A stretch of DNA of 64,000 nucleotides from Alicyclobacillus fructus (GTDB lineage Bacteria; Bacillota; Bacilli; Alicyclobacillales; Alicyclobacillaceae): NCBI RefSeq assembly GCF_017329605.1, contig NZ_JAFMTY010000014.1, positions 1 through 64,000 of the forward strand, read 5' to 3'. The position numbers and the translations under genes are program-made. Every line of letters starts with the position of its first letter. Position 1 is the first letter of the stretch. Below, piece after piece: positions 33,056 to 41,448 of this stretch. The notes beneath the pieces were generated by a model that did no database searches, was not told where the DNA came from, and saw only the letters and a program-made list of their open reading frames with translations.

Positions 33056-34297
33056 TTACGCCTCGCTCGCCCAGCGGCCCTTGCGGAAGATGGGCACCGT
33101 GCGGCCATCCTTCAGGACGGCGTCGATGTCGAGATCGGCCGAGCCAATCATGAAGTCCACGTGCACCAGGCTGTCGTTCAGCCCATGCGCCTCCCAGTCC
33201 TGAGGCGCGAGTTGATGCCCGCCCTCGATGAGCGGATAGGCGCGGCCGATGGCCAGGTGGCAGCTTGCGTTCTCGTCAAACAGGGTGTTGTAGAAGATCC
33301 GGTTCATCTGCGCGATGGGCGAATCCACCGGCACGAGCGCCACCTCGCCGAGGTAATGGCTGCCCTCGTCCGCCTCGATGATGGCCTTGAGCGCGTCCTC
33401 GCCCCTGTCTGCGCGGTATTCGACGATCCGCCCGTTTTCAAAGCGAAGCCGCATGCCTTCGATGAGCGATCCGCCGTGATTGAGCGGCATCGTGCTCGCC
33501 ACGGTGCCATGCACGCCCGTCTTCTTCGGCGCCGTGAACACTTCCTCCGTGGGAATGTTGGCCACGAAGCGAAGTCCCTTGACGTCGGGATGGCCAGCCG
33601 CCTCGAAGTAGTGGCCCTCCGCGAGCTCCACCGTGAGATCCGTCCCCGGCGCCCGATAGTGGAGCGCGTGGATCTTCAGGCCGTTCAACCAGGCGGCGCG
33701 CCGCTTCAGGTTGGCGATGTGCTGTTCCCAGTCGGCGACGGGATCCGCGCCCGTCGCCCGCGACGCCTGCAGGATGTCCCGCCACAGGGCCTCGAACCGC
33801 TCTTCGCGCGGCAACTCCGGGTGCACCGCGTCGGCCCAGGCCTGCGTCGGCGCCGAGGCCAGCGTCCAGCGGTAGCGGTCGTTGGTGCGCTGGTTGTCAA
33901 ACGGCCGGAATGCCTCGCGGACGGCCCGCTCGGCCTGCTGGACCCTATCGCGCGGGATGCCGGCGAAGAGCGCCGGATCACTCGCAGGCATGGCGATGTA
34001 CGCCGCCCCCATCTCGGCGAGTCGCTCGACCCACTGCACCTGCCACTTGGCGCGATCGCGCAGGATGGCGAGATCCGCGCGCTTCACGGTCTCGCGCAGC
34101 CACCACTCGTCGCCCCAGTCGATATGCACGTAGCTCGCGCCCGCGTCGTACGCGGCCTGCGCGAGAAGCCTCGCAAACGGCACCTGATCCGGGTACACCT
34201 GGCGCGCGCCGAAGCCGATGACCAGCGGCTGCCCGGGCTGCAGATTCACCCCCACGCGCACGATCAGTTCCGCATACTTCTTCATTTGCTCGATCAC
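33056..34297 (-). CDS. M29-family aminopeptidase (AmpS/AmpT-like)
   Basis: A 413-aa thermophilic-type metallo-aminopeptidase. Diagnostic stretches are VRVGVNLQPGQPLVIGFGAR, SYVHIDWGDEWW, the metal-binding EEVFTAPKKTGVHGTVAST, and SLIEGMRLRFENGRI with HLGE-like YLGEVALV further on; the C-terminus has NDSLVHVDFMIGS. Start GTG 34297 follows AGGGGAGCG. It would complete degradation of internalised peptides together with Pcp. Length is normal for the family. Confidence 0.92.
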   Translation of the reverse strand: MIEQMKKYAELIVRVGVNLQPGQPLVIGFGARQVYPDQVPFARLLAQAAYDAGASYVHIDWGDEWWLRETVKRADLAILRDRAKWQVQWVERLAEMGAAYIAMPASDPALFAGIPRDRVQQAERAVREAFRPFDNQRTNDRYRWTLASAPTQAWADAVHPELPREERFEALWRDILQASRATGADPVADWEQHIANLKRRAAWLNGLKIHALHYRAPGTDLTVELAEGHYFEAAGHPDVKGLRFVANIPTEEVFTAPKKTGVHGTVASTMPLNHGGSLIEGMRLRFENGRIVEYRADRGEDALKAIIEADEGSHYLGEVALVPVDSPIAQMNRIFYNTLFDENASCHLAIGRAYPLIEGGHQLAPQDWEAHGLNDSLVHVDFMIGSADLDIDAVLKDGRTVPIFRKGRWASEA

Positions 34298-34373
34298 GTC
34301 GTTCGCTCCCCTTGTAAGCCATCGATGCGATTCACCACGAACGCTCCTCCCCCACTATATCAAATTGCTCGAG

Positions 34374-34438
34374 TTCACGAGAGCTTCACACAAGGGTCAC
34401 ACTTCCTTCGCGGGCGGTTCACAGTCGACTCGTACACT
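34374..34438 (+). promoter_or_regulatory. PhoP-box array and promoter of the ugp operon
   Basis: Five hexamers lie exactly 11 bp apart: TTCACG (34374), TTCACA (34385), GTCACA (34396), TTCGCG (34407) and TTCACA (34418). Direct repeats of TT(A/C/T)ACA with 4-6-bp spacers bind phosphorylated PhoP in Bacillus. TACACT (34433-34438) is a suitable -10, 9 bp after the last repeat, with no sigma-A -35, as expected for a PhoP-activated promoter. The first downstream gene is ugpA-like. Confidence 0.8.
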
Positions 34439-34489
34439 CGCGTTGAAACCCATCCCTTGGTGAATCCCGCGTTCGAAAGGAGGGCGCTC

Positions 34490-35425
34490 GTGGCCAAGGC
34501 CGCAGAAGCCGTGATCGCACAGGTGGAAGCAAAGCGGAGCACCAGGCGGCGCCGCATGTCCTTGCAGATGACGGGCGTCGCGATGATGGCGCCCGCGCTC
34601 TTCTTCCTGATGGCTTTCGTGTTTGTGCCGATGGGCTGCGCGGTATACCTGAGCCTGTATCAATCCACCCTGTACACGCCGAAACCGGTGTTCGCCGGCC
34701 TCGCGAACTACGCACACCTGTTCTCCGCGCCGGACTTCTGGCAAGCGGCCGCCAACACGGTCTGGCTGGCCGTCGGGATGATGGCGTTGTCGCTTCCCGC
34801 CGCGCTGCTCTTGGCTGTGCTGTTGAATCAGCGCATCCGCGGCCGGGCGGTGTTTCGCGCGGCCATCTTCGGCCCGTACGTGATCCCGCTCGTGAGCTCA
34901 GGCCTCATCTTCTCCCTGCTCTTTGCCACCGACGGCGGGCCGGTGAATCTCGCCCTGCAACACCTCGGCCTGTCGCCGGTCAACTGGCTCGGCCAGGCTC
35001 GCACGGCCCTTTTGTCGGTCCTGATCCTCACCGCATGGCAGTTCACCGGATATTACGCCATCATCTTCCTCGCAGGGCTGCAGAGCGTGCCGTCCTCCCT
35101 CGTGGAGGCGTGCCAGGTGGATGGCGGCGGGCGCTGGCAGGTGTTCCGGCACGTCACGCTGCGGGCGCTCGGGCCGAGCCTGTTCTTCGCCGTCGTCATC
35201 TGCCTCATCCAGACCTTCCAGACCTTCGATCAGGTCTACGTGATGACCGGCGGTGGGCCGGACGGCGCGACCACCACGTTCGCGTACTACATCTTTGAAA
35301 AGGGATTCCAGGCGTTCAACATCGGCGAATCCTCCGCGGCGAGCGTCGTCCTGATCCTCGTGCTCGCGTGCCTGTCGTACCTGCAGATGCGCGCGAGCCG
35401 CCGATGGGTGGTGGAGGAGTCATGA
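34490..35425 (+). CDS. ugpA: Glycerol-3-phosphate/sugar ABC transporter permease (UgpA-like)
   Basis: A 311-aa MalF/UgpA-type permease with about six membrane helices (first around residues 27-50). The EAA loop is SLVEACQVDGGGRWQVFRHV. GTG 34490 follows GAAAGGAGG. Its stop overlaps the next permease start as ATGA. The ugp assignment, rather than a generic sugar importer, rests on context: the PhoP-box promoter and the glycerophosphodiesterase gene in the same operon. No ATPase gene is present. Confidence 0.82.
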   Translation: MAKAAEAVIAQVEAKRSTRRRRMSLQMTGVAMMAPALFFLMAFVFVPMGCAVYLSLYQSTLYTPKPVFAGLANYAHLFSAPDFWQAAANTVWLAVGMMALSLPAALLLAVLLNQRIRGRAVFRAAIFGPYVIPLVSSGLIFSLLFATDGGPVNLALQHLGLSPVNWLGQARTALLSVLILTAWQFTGYYAIIFLAGLQSVPSSLVEACQVDGGGRWQVFRHVTLRALGPSLFFAVVICLIQTFQTFDQVYVMTGGGPDGATTTFAYYIFEKGFQAFNIGESSAASVVLILVLACLSYLQMRASRRWVVEES

Positions 35426-36249
35426 AGGTCCAGCACATCCTCAAGGCGGCGACCTACGCCGCGCTGTCCGTGGCGGCCGCCGCCTGTCTGGCGCCCGTGT
35501 ACTGGATGATCCGCACGTCGCTCATGCCCACGAATGGCCTGCTTTCGCCCGCGCTGTGGCCCGCGCACCCCGCGTGGAGCAATTTCGTGGCCGCGTGGCG
35601 CGCCCAGCCGTTTCTCCTCTACCTGTGGAACAGCGTGTTCACAAATGGCGCCATCGTCGTGCTTCAGGTGATCACGTCCTCGCTCGCCGCGTACGCGCTC
35701 GTCTTTATCCCGCTGCGCGGCAAGCGCTGGCTGTTTTTCGCCGTGCTCGTGGCCATGATGGTGCCCATGCAGGCGACATTCGTCCCTGTCTACACCATGC
35801 TGTCCGCGGTGCATCTCATCAACACGTACGGCGCGCTCATCCTGCCGTACGCCGGATCCGCCTTCGGCATCTTTCTCATGCGCCAGGGCTTCCTCACGCT
35901 GCCGCGCGACATCGTCGACGCCGCCAGGGTGGACGGGGCGAGCGAATGGTGGATCCTGACGCGCATCGTGCTGCCGAACAACAAGCCGACCATCGTGACG
36001 CTCGTGCTGCTCAACTTTGTCTATCACTACAACAGCCTGTTCTGGCCGCTCGTAGCCACCAACACCACCAACATGCGCGTCGTGCCGGTCGCCCTCTCCT
36101 ATTTCCTGACGCAGGACGCCGGCCAGACGCTGCAGTGGAACGACGCGATGGCATTTGACATCTTCGCCGTCGCGCCAGTCGTGATCCTGTTCCTCATCGG
36201 CCAGCGCTACTTCATCCAGGGCGTGGCCCAGACGGCCGTGAAGGGATAA
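35422..36249 (+). CDS. ugpE: Glycerol-3-phosphate/sugar ABC transporter permease (UgpE-like)
   Basis: A 275-aa MalG/UgpE-type permease. N-terminal helix about 10-32, PVYWMIRTSLMP, and EAA loop DIVDAARVDGASEWWILTRIVLP. ATG 35422 lies behind GGAGG inside the end of ugpA (4-bp overlap), so translation is coupled. Pairs with UgpA; six helices predicted. Confidence 0.82.
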   Translation: MKVQHILKAATYAALSVAAAACLAPVYWMIRTSLMPTNGLLSPALWPAHPAWSNFVAAWRAQPFLLYLWNSVFTNGAIVVLQVITSSLAAYALVFIPLRGKRWLFFAVLVAMMVPMQATFVPVYTMLSAVHLINTYGALILPYAGSAFGIFLMRQGFLTLPRDIVDAARVDGASEWWILTRIVLPNNKPTIVTLVLLNFVYHYNSLFWPLVATNTTNMRVVPVALSYFLTQDAGQTLQWNDAMAFDIFAVAPVVILFLIGQRYFIQGVAQTAVKG

Positions 36250-36292
36250 ACACACCGCGCTCCCCTGGGGCGCATACGTTGGAGGCGAAACG

Positions 36293-37624
36293 ATGATGAA
36301 GCGAGATCGACTGTGGAAAACGGGCGCTCTGCTGGCCCTCGGCCTTGTGGCCACGGGATGCGGTACCGCCGCGGCACCGTCCGGCGGACAGACCCAGACG
36401 GCGGGCGCGAGCCGCGCGGCGGCGTCGAGCCAGCCCGTGACCATCACCTTCTGGTACGGCGTCGGCACGACGCTCAGCCAGGACATTCAGCAGATGGTGC
36501 AGGCGTTCAATCAGACCCACCCAGGCATCAAGGTCGTGGCGACCTACCAGGGCAGCTACTCGGGCGGCGGTGAAGAGCAACAGAAGCTGCTCGCAGCCAT
36601 CAAAGCGGGCGATCCGCCCACCATTGCGCAGATTGAGGTGCACGCGATGCCGGTCTTTGCGGCGAGCGGCCAGCTCCTCGATCTGACCAGCCTCATGCAG
36701 TCGTCGAGTGTCGACAAGCCCTCGAACTTCCTGCCGGGCATTCTCGTGTCGACGCAGTACCAAGGCCGCTATTACGCGGTGCCGTTTAACCGCAGCGTGC
36801 CCGTGCTTTACTACAACAAGACGCTCTTTGCGAAGGCCCACATCGCTTCGCCGCCCGCCACCTGGGCGCAGCTCGCGGCCGACGCGAAGAAGCTCACGCA
36901 GGGCTCCGGCTCGAACAAGATCTACGGCTTCGAGCCGCTCGTCGACTGGTGGCCCTGGGAGTACGCGGTGGAGTCGGGTGGCGGCTCCATCCTGTCTCCC
37001 GATTTGAAACGAGCCACCTTCGACGAACCGCCCGCCCTGTCGATCCTCGAGACCGAACAGTCGCTGGTGAAGCAGGGGTACGCCAAGGTGGAGACGGGAC
37101 CAAACTATTGGGATCTGATGACCCAGGATTTTATCAGCGGCAAGGTCGCCATGGACATTGACTCCATCGGCAGCGCCGGCAAAGTGACCAAGGGCGTCGG
37201 CAATCAGTTCCAATGGGGCACCGCGCTTCTGCCTCGGGGCAAGTCGCTCGCGGTCCCACCGGGCGGCGGCGATCTCGCCATCTTCAAGGACGCCACGCCT
37301 GCGCAGCAGAAGGCCGCCTGGACGTTCATCCAGTGGTGGACTGCTCCCAAGCAGTCGGTGCAATGGTCGACGGAAACCGGATATCTACCCGTGCAGAAGG
37401 CGGACCTGAACGATCCCACCTATCAGGCGTACCTGCAGAAGCACCCGCAGTACCGGACCGCCATTGAAGAGCTTCGGTATGAGCACCCGTCGCCGGAATC
37501 GCCCGCGTATCTCGCCGTGCTGCAGCCGGTGCAGCAGGCCCTCCAGGGCATCTTTGACGAAGGCAAGCCCGTCGCAGCCACGATGCAGCAGGCCGCGCAG
37601 GCCGCCGATCAAAACCTCGGTTGA
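36293..37624 (+). CDS. ugpB: Glycerol-3-phosphate/sugar-binding lipoprotein (UgpB-like)
   Basis: A 443-aa family 1 solute-binding lipoprotein. Lipobox LVATGC with Cys23, then a linker and ITFWYGVGTTLSQDI, FNQTHPGIKVVATYQGSYSG, and FNRSVPVLYYNKTLFAKA typical of UgpB/MalE-like proteins. ATG follows TTGGAGGCG. The trailing GNQFQWGTALLPRG and DKDATPAQQKAAWTF-type helix match the fold. Ligand inferred from operon context. Confidence 0.82.
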   Translation: MMKRDRLWKTGALLALGLVATGCGTAAAPSGGQTQTAGASRAAASSQPVTITFWYGVGTTLSQDIQQMVQAFNQTHPGIKVVATYQGSYSGGGEEQQKLLAAIKAGDPPTIAQIEVHAMPVFAASGQLLDLTSLMQSSSVDKPSNFLPGILVSTQYQGRYYAVPFNRSVPVLYYNKTLFAKAHIASPPATWAQLAADAKKLTQGSGSNKIYGFEPLVDWWPWEYAVESGGGSILSPDLKRATFDEPPALSILETEQSLVKQGYAKVETGPNYWDLMTQDFISGKVAMDIDSIGSAGKVTKGVGNQFQWGTALLPRGKSLAVPPGGGDLAIFKDATPAQQKAAWTFIQWWTAPKQSVQWSTETGYLPVQKADLNDPTYQAYLQKHPQYRTAIEELRYEHPSPESPAYLAVLQPVQQALQGIFDEGKPVAATMQQAAQAADQNLG

Positions 37625-37655
37625 GAGTTGCGTCATACGACAGGGAGGCATCCCC

Positions 37656-38429
37656 ATGATCCGAGAACTGCTGATGCGCGACGACACGCTCTTCATCGCT
37701 CACCGCGGCGCGTCCGCGGAATGCCCGGAAAACACGCTGCCCGCCTTCGCGCGGGCGGCGGAGCTCGGCGCCGACATGATCGAGCTGGACGTGCGCCTGA
37801 CGGGCGACGGAAGCCTCGTCGTCCTGCACGATCCGACCGTCGATCGGACGACGAACGGCAGCGGCCTTGCCGCCGACATGCGGCTCGCCGATCTGCGCAA
37901 GCTGGACGCCGGATCGTGGTTCGACGCCCGCTTCCGCGGCACGCTCATCCCCACGCTCGACGAGGTGTTTGCCACCGTTCCTCACATGTGCCTGAACATC
38001 GAGCTCAAGACCAGCCCCGTGGCGCACACCCGTCAGCTGATTCGCCGCGTGCTTGGCGCCATCTACCGCCACGGCGCGCGCGATCGCGTCCTCGTCTCTT
38101 CGTTCGATCACGCCGCGCTGGCCGAGGTCCGCCGCTTCGATCGCGACATCGCCATCGGCGTCCTCTTCACAGGCCGCCCGCTCGAGCCCATTCAACTCGC
38201 CGAGCGGCTCGGGGCGCAGAGCCTGCACCCCGACATCGAGCATCTGGATCCGCTGTTTGTGGCCGAGGCCAAGGCGCATCACCTTGCGGTCTACGCTTGG
38301 ACCGCGAAAGACGAACGGGCGGTGGCCCACGCCCTCGCCTGCCAGGTGTCGGGCATCATCCTGGACGATCTCCATCTCAAAGAAGCCGTCGCCAAGGAGC
38401 TCTCCTCCCCCACGTCGCCGTCCGCGTGA
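37656..38429 (+). CDS. ugpQ: Glycerophosphodiester phosphodiesterase (UgpQ-like)
   Basis: A 257-aa cytosolic GDPD-family enzyme splitting glycerophosphodiesters into glycerol-3-phosphate and an alcohol. Metal and catalytic residues are visible in IAHRGASAECPENTLPAF (His-Arg, Glu), MIELDVRLTGDGSLVVLHD (Glu-Asp, His) and LNIELKT. No signal peptide, so it acts on imported diesters. ATG 37656 follows AGGGAGG. It lies 31 bp after ugpB. Confidence 0.93.
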   Translation: MIRELLMRDDTLFIAHRGASAECPENTLPAFARAAELGADMIELDVRLTGDGSLVVLHDPTVDRTTNGSGLAADMRLADLRKLDAGSWFDARFRGTLIPTLDEVFATVPHMCLNIELKTSPVAHTRQLIRRVLGAIYRHGARDRVLVSSFDHAALAEVRRFDRDIAIGVLFTGRPLEPIQLAERLGAQSLHPDIEHLDPLFVAEAKAHHLAVYAWTAKDERAVAHALACQVSGIILDDLHLKEAVAKELSSPTSPSA

Positions 38430-38446
38430 TGGCCCTGGAGCGGATC

Positions 38447-38455
38447 TGATACAAT
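38447..38455 (+). promoter_or_regulatory. Possible extended -10 promoter for the PLD-like gene
   Basis: TGATACAAT reads as an extended -10 (TGn-TACAAT) in the 60-bp gap before the PLD-like lipoprotein gene; no good -35 is seen. It may add to read-through from the Pho promoter. Confidence 0.35.
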
Positions 38456-38489
38456 CGGATCACCCATGTTCACAGGAGGAGCGATACCG

Positions 38490-39755
38490 TTGAAGAACCG
38501 TCGGCTTCGTCTGAGGCTCGCAGCTCTCATGGCGCCCGCCCTGTTGGCGTTGACCGCGTGCGGCCAGGCGAACACGGCCTCTCGGGGCCTCGCAACCGGC
38601 GCGGCGCCATCCCCGGCGAACGGGGCCGCGTCCGTCGCGGCAGAGGCCAGCCGCTTCACGTGGATCGCGGAGCCCGGCGCCGGATCGGCCCCTTGGGTGA
38701 ACGCGATTCAGCAGGCGCATCAGAGCGTCGATTACAACGTCTACCTGCTCACGGACGAAAACATCGCTGCCGCACTCAAGCAGGCTGCCGCGCGCGGCGT
38801 GACCGTCCGTCTGATCCTGGACAGCCACCCGTACGACTTCCCCGACGCGGTGGCGAAGGAACTCGCCCTGTTCCGCGGCTCCAAGGTCCAGGTGAAGACC
38901 TGGTCGCCATCCTCCACCAGCTACGATCACGCCAAGTACCTGGTGGTCGACGGCCGCCTGGCCATCGTCGGATCGGCCAACGCCACCTACTCCGCCATGG
39001 ACGGCAGCGCCAACCTGGAGGACAACGTCGAGGTTCAGGGCGGCGCCATCCCGGCCGATCTCGACGCGCTGTTTCAGGCGGACTGGTCGGGGCGCCCGCG
39101 CCCGAGTCTGCCTGCCGCGCTGATCGTCTCGCCGGGATCGGCCAAGGCGCTGGCCGACCAGATTCGCCAGCCCGGTCCCGTCATGATGGCCGAGGAGGAG
39201 CTGTACGACGCGCCCGACGTCATGGCGGCGATGGAAGCGAAGGGGCGCCAGCTCGAGCTTTTGCTGCCGGCCTCCATCGACAGCGAAGAAATGGCGAACG
39301 CCCGCATGTTGCAGAGTCACGGCGTGCAGGTCCGCCTCCTGTCTTCGCCGTACGTTCACGCAAAGTTGATTGTGGGCACGGAGGCCGCGTTCATCGGCAG
39401 CGAGAACCTCTCGGCTGGCTCGCTCGACGACAACCGCGAGGTCGGCCTCGTCGTCACGGAGCCCTTCGTGCGCGCGCAGGCCCAGGCGTGGTTCGCCCAG
39501 TATTGGCAGAAGGCGAAGCCCTTGTCGGGTGCGGCCGGATCGTCCAGTGCAGGCAACACGAGCCGTTCCGCGAGCGGATCGTATCCGTACCTGCCGCTCG
39601 GGATCTCGCAAGCGGAGGCGCGGGCCAAGTGGGGCGCTCCGTCGTCCGTCTCGACCACCACGTATCGCGGCAGGCCGGAGACGGTGTGGACCTATCCGAA
39701 CGGCGCGCGCCTGTATTTCGACCAGAGCGGCAGGCTGGTGCACGTCTCGCGCTGA
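38490..39755 (+). CDS. Phospholipase D-like lipoprotein
   Basis: A 421-aa exported protein. TTG 38490 follows ACAGGAGGAG. The lipobox LTAC gives lipid-modified Cys24. Two HKD motifs form a PLD active site: HAKYLVVDGRLAIVGSAN (H147, K149) and HAKLIVGTEAAFIGSEN (H290, K292). A Ser/Ala-rich linker leads to a C-terminal ~50-aa module (ISQAEARAKWGAPSSVSTTT, then YPNGARLYFD) of a type seen in small exported proteins. It follows ugpQ, so extracellular phosphodiester breakdown for the Ugp importer is plausible; a nuclease activity is also possible. Confidence 0.85.
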   Translation: MKNRRLRLRLAALMAPALLALTACGQANTASRGLATGAAPSPANGAASVAAEASRFTWIAEPGAGSAPWVNAIQQAHQSVDYNVYLLTDENIAAALKQAAARGVTVRLILDSHPYDFPDAVAKELALFRGSKVQVKTWSPSSTSYDHAKYLVVDGRLAIVGSANATYSAMDGSANLEDNVEVQGGAIPADLDALFQADWSGRPRPSLPAALIVSPGSAKALADQIRQPGPVMMAEEELYDAPDVMAAMEAKGRQLELLLPASIDSEEMANARMLQSHGVQVRLLSSPYVHAKLIVGTEAAFIGSENLSAGSLDDNREVGLVVTEPFVRAQAQAWFAQYWQKAKPLSGAAGSSSAGNTSRSASGSYPYLPLGISQAEARAKWGAPSSVSTTTYRGRPETVWTYPNGARLYFDQSGRLVHVSR

Positions 39756-39775
39756 GACCGGCGCACCGGCGCACG

Positions 39776-39813
39776 GAAAAAAGGCCCAAGGCCATCCGAG
39801 GCCCTGGGCCTTT
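39776..39813. terminator. Bidirectional terminator between PLD-like and FAD dehydrogenase genes
   Basis: The stem aaggccca-ggcc/ggcc-tgggcctt (39781-39813) is flanked by six As on the left, which become Ts on the minus strand, and TTTCT on the right. It ends both converging transcripts. Confidence 0.8.
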
Positions 39814-39842
39814 CTCATGCGCGCGACGGATACGCTCGACGA

Positions 39843-41270
39843 TCACGCGTCCCGCTTCGCGATCTGCCGGGCGACGTGCACCCCGCACGACGCCGCCTGT
39901 GAAATGCCGCGCGAGATGCCTGGGCCGTCCCCCGCGCAGTACAGGCCGTCGATCTTCGTCTGCAGATCCGGGCCCACGTCCGCCCGCGCCGCGTAGAACT
40001 TCGCCTCCACGCCGTAAAACAGCGTGTGATCGCTCGCAATGCCAGGCGTCACCTTGTCGAGCGCCTCGATCATCTCCATCAGGGCCACCATCGTCTTGTA
40101 CGGAAGCACGAGGCCGAGATCGCCCGGAACCGCCTCTTTGAGCGTCGGCTCGACAAAACCCTCGCGGATGCGCTGCGGGGTGGATCGCCGGCCTTTGCGC
40201 AGGTCCCCGTATTTCTGGACGATAATCGACCCGTTCGACAGCTCGTTCGCGTGCCGGCAGATGCTTTTGGCGAACTCGTTCGGCTTGTCGAACGGCTCGG
40301 TGAACCGGTGGCTGACGAGCAGCGCAAAGTTCGTGTTCTGCGAGCCGAGCGCCGGATCGTGATACGCGTGGCCGTTCGCCGCCATGACGCCCGTGTGGTT
40401 CTCGATCACGACGTGCCCGGACGGATTGGCGCAGAACGTCCTCACCATGAGGCCCGTGGCCGGCGACTGGAACAAGAACTTCGCCTCGTACAGGTGCTCG
40501 TTCAGCTCCTGCATCACCACGTTCGACGTCTCCACCCGCACGCCGATGTCCACCTGGTTGTTGGTCATCTTGAGCTTGTGCCGCCGGAAGAGATCCGACA
40601 GCCACGTCGCGCCGTCGCGGCCTGGCGCAAGCAGCACATAGCGGCTTTTGACGATCTCGCCGCCCCGCAGGACGACGCCGCCGACGCGATTTTCCTCGAC
40701 CACGATGTCCTCGACGAAGGTGCGGAAACGGAGATCGATGTGGCGCTCCAGATGCTCAAACAGCGACTGGATGAGCTCCAGGTTCTTGTCGGTGCCGATG
40801 TGGCGCACGCGGGCGCGCAGGAGCTTGAGCCCGGCCGCCATCGCCCGCCGCTCGATGGCCGCCACCGCGGGCGTGGACGGATCGGTCACGACATCCGGCG
40901 CCCCGTGTCGGAGGTTGATGCCGTCCACGTACTCGATGAGCGACAGCACCTCAGACGCCGGCAGGTACTCCGTCAGATAGCCGCCGTATTCGGCCGTGAT
41001 GTTGAACTTGCCGTCCGAAAAGCTGCCCGCCCCGCCCGCGCCGTTGATGACTCCGCAGGCCGGCCAGCAGCTCGCATACGTCTTGATCTTGTTCGGCGGA
41101 GGGCACTTGTCGATCCGCCCCTCCATGATGGGGCAGTGGCGAAACCGCGCCTCGACGCCCTTGTCGATGAGGAGCACCTTCAGCTTCGGCGCCTTCTCCA
41201 CCAACTCGTAGGCGGCGTAGAGCCCGGCCGGCCCCGCGCCCACGATGATCACGTCATAATGCTCTGCCAT
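39843..41270 (-). CDS. Uncharacterised FAD-dependent dehydrogenase (COG2509-like)
   Basis: A 475-aa flavoprotein. N-terminal FAD-binding YDVIIVGAGPAGLYAAYELV, a central Cys cluster (CPIMEGRIDKCPP, then CWPACG) and GINGAGGAGSFSDGKFN-type stretch, and C-terminal GLYCAGDGPGISRGISQAA. This matches a widespread family of uncharacterised FAD-dependent dehydrogenases. ATG 41270 follows GAGGAGG. It has its own promoter with GAACGTTC repeats and is divergent from the SOS-type gene. Substrate unknown. Confidence 0.85.
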   Translation of the reverse strand: MAEHYDVIIVGAGPAGLYAAYELVEKAPKLKVLLIDKGVEARFRHCPIMEGRIDKCPPPNKIKTYASCWPACGVINGAGGAGSFSDGKFNITAEYGGYLTEYLPASEVLSLIEYVDGINLRHGAPDVVTDPSTPAVAAIERRAMAAGLKLLRARVRHIGTDKNLELIQSLFEHLERHIDLRFRTFVEDIVVEENRVGGVVLRGGEIVKSRYVLLAPGRDGATWLSDLFRRHKLKMTNNQVDIGVRVETSNVVMQELNEHLYEAKFLFQSPATGLMVRTFCANPSGHVVIENHTGVMAANGHAYHDPALGSQNTNFALLVSHRFTEPFDKPNEFAKSICRHANELSNGSIIVQKYGDLRKGRRSTPQRIREGFVEPTLKEAVPGDLGLVLPYKTMVALMEMIEALDKVTPGIASDHTLFYGVEAKFYAARADVGPDLQTKIDGLYCAGDGPGISRGISQAASCGVHVARQIAKRDA

Positions 41271-41330
41271 AAGGGTCCTCCTCGCGATCGCGGCCGTCAG
41301 CACGCGCGGCACTTCCGCGCGCCGCGATCC

Positions 41331-41367
41331 GAACGTTCATTTTACTCAAGAAGCGAACGTTCGCCAA
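41331..41367 (-). promoter_or_regulatory. Promoter of the FAD dehydrogenase gene with GAACGTTC repeats
   Basis: On the minus strand TTGGCG (41362-41367) and TAAAAT (41339-41344) are 17 bp apart. The palindrome GAACGTTC occurs within the spacer (41355-41362 region) and again just downstream of the -10 (41331-41338). The same core recurs at about 41427 as AACGTTCG. A repressor acting on this promoter is likely; the half-sites equal those of the LexA box but without the 4-bp centre. Confidence 0.6.
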
Positions 41368-41389
41368 GGAGCGCGCCTCACCGCCTCGC

Positions 41390-41418
41390 TTGACTGCGAA
41401 CATATGTTCGTCTACAAT
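41390..41418 (+). promoter_or_regulatory. LexA-controlled sigma-A promoter of the DUF4406 gene
   Basis: TTGACT (41390-41395) and TACAAT (41413-41418) are 17 bp apart. The spacer contains CGAACATATGTTCG (41397-41410), a perfect palindrome that fits the Bacillus SOS box (CGAAC-N4-GTTCG) exactly. LexA binding there would block polymerase. The start codon lies about 30 bp downstream behind CGAGGAGGCG. Confidence 0.85.
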
Positions 41419-41448
41419 GCTTCTAAACGTTCGAGGAGGCGAGACCGC

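Noticed and set aside
31529-34489. Long plus-strand frame running into the UgpA-like permease
   Set aside because: Everything before the GTG at 34490 is antisense to the ggt-like and M29 genes and lacks protein character; the strong ribosome site at 34476-34483 marks the real start.
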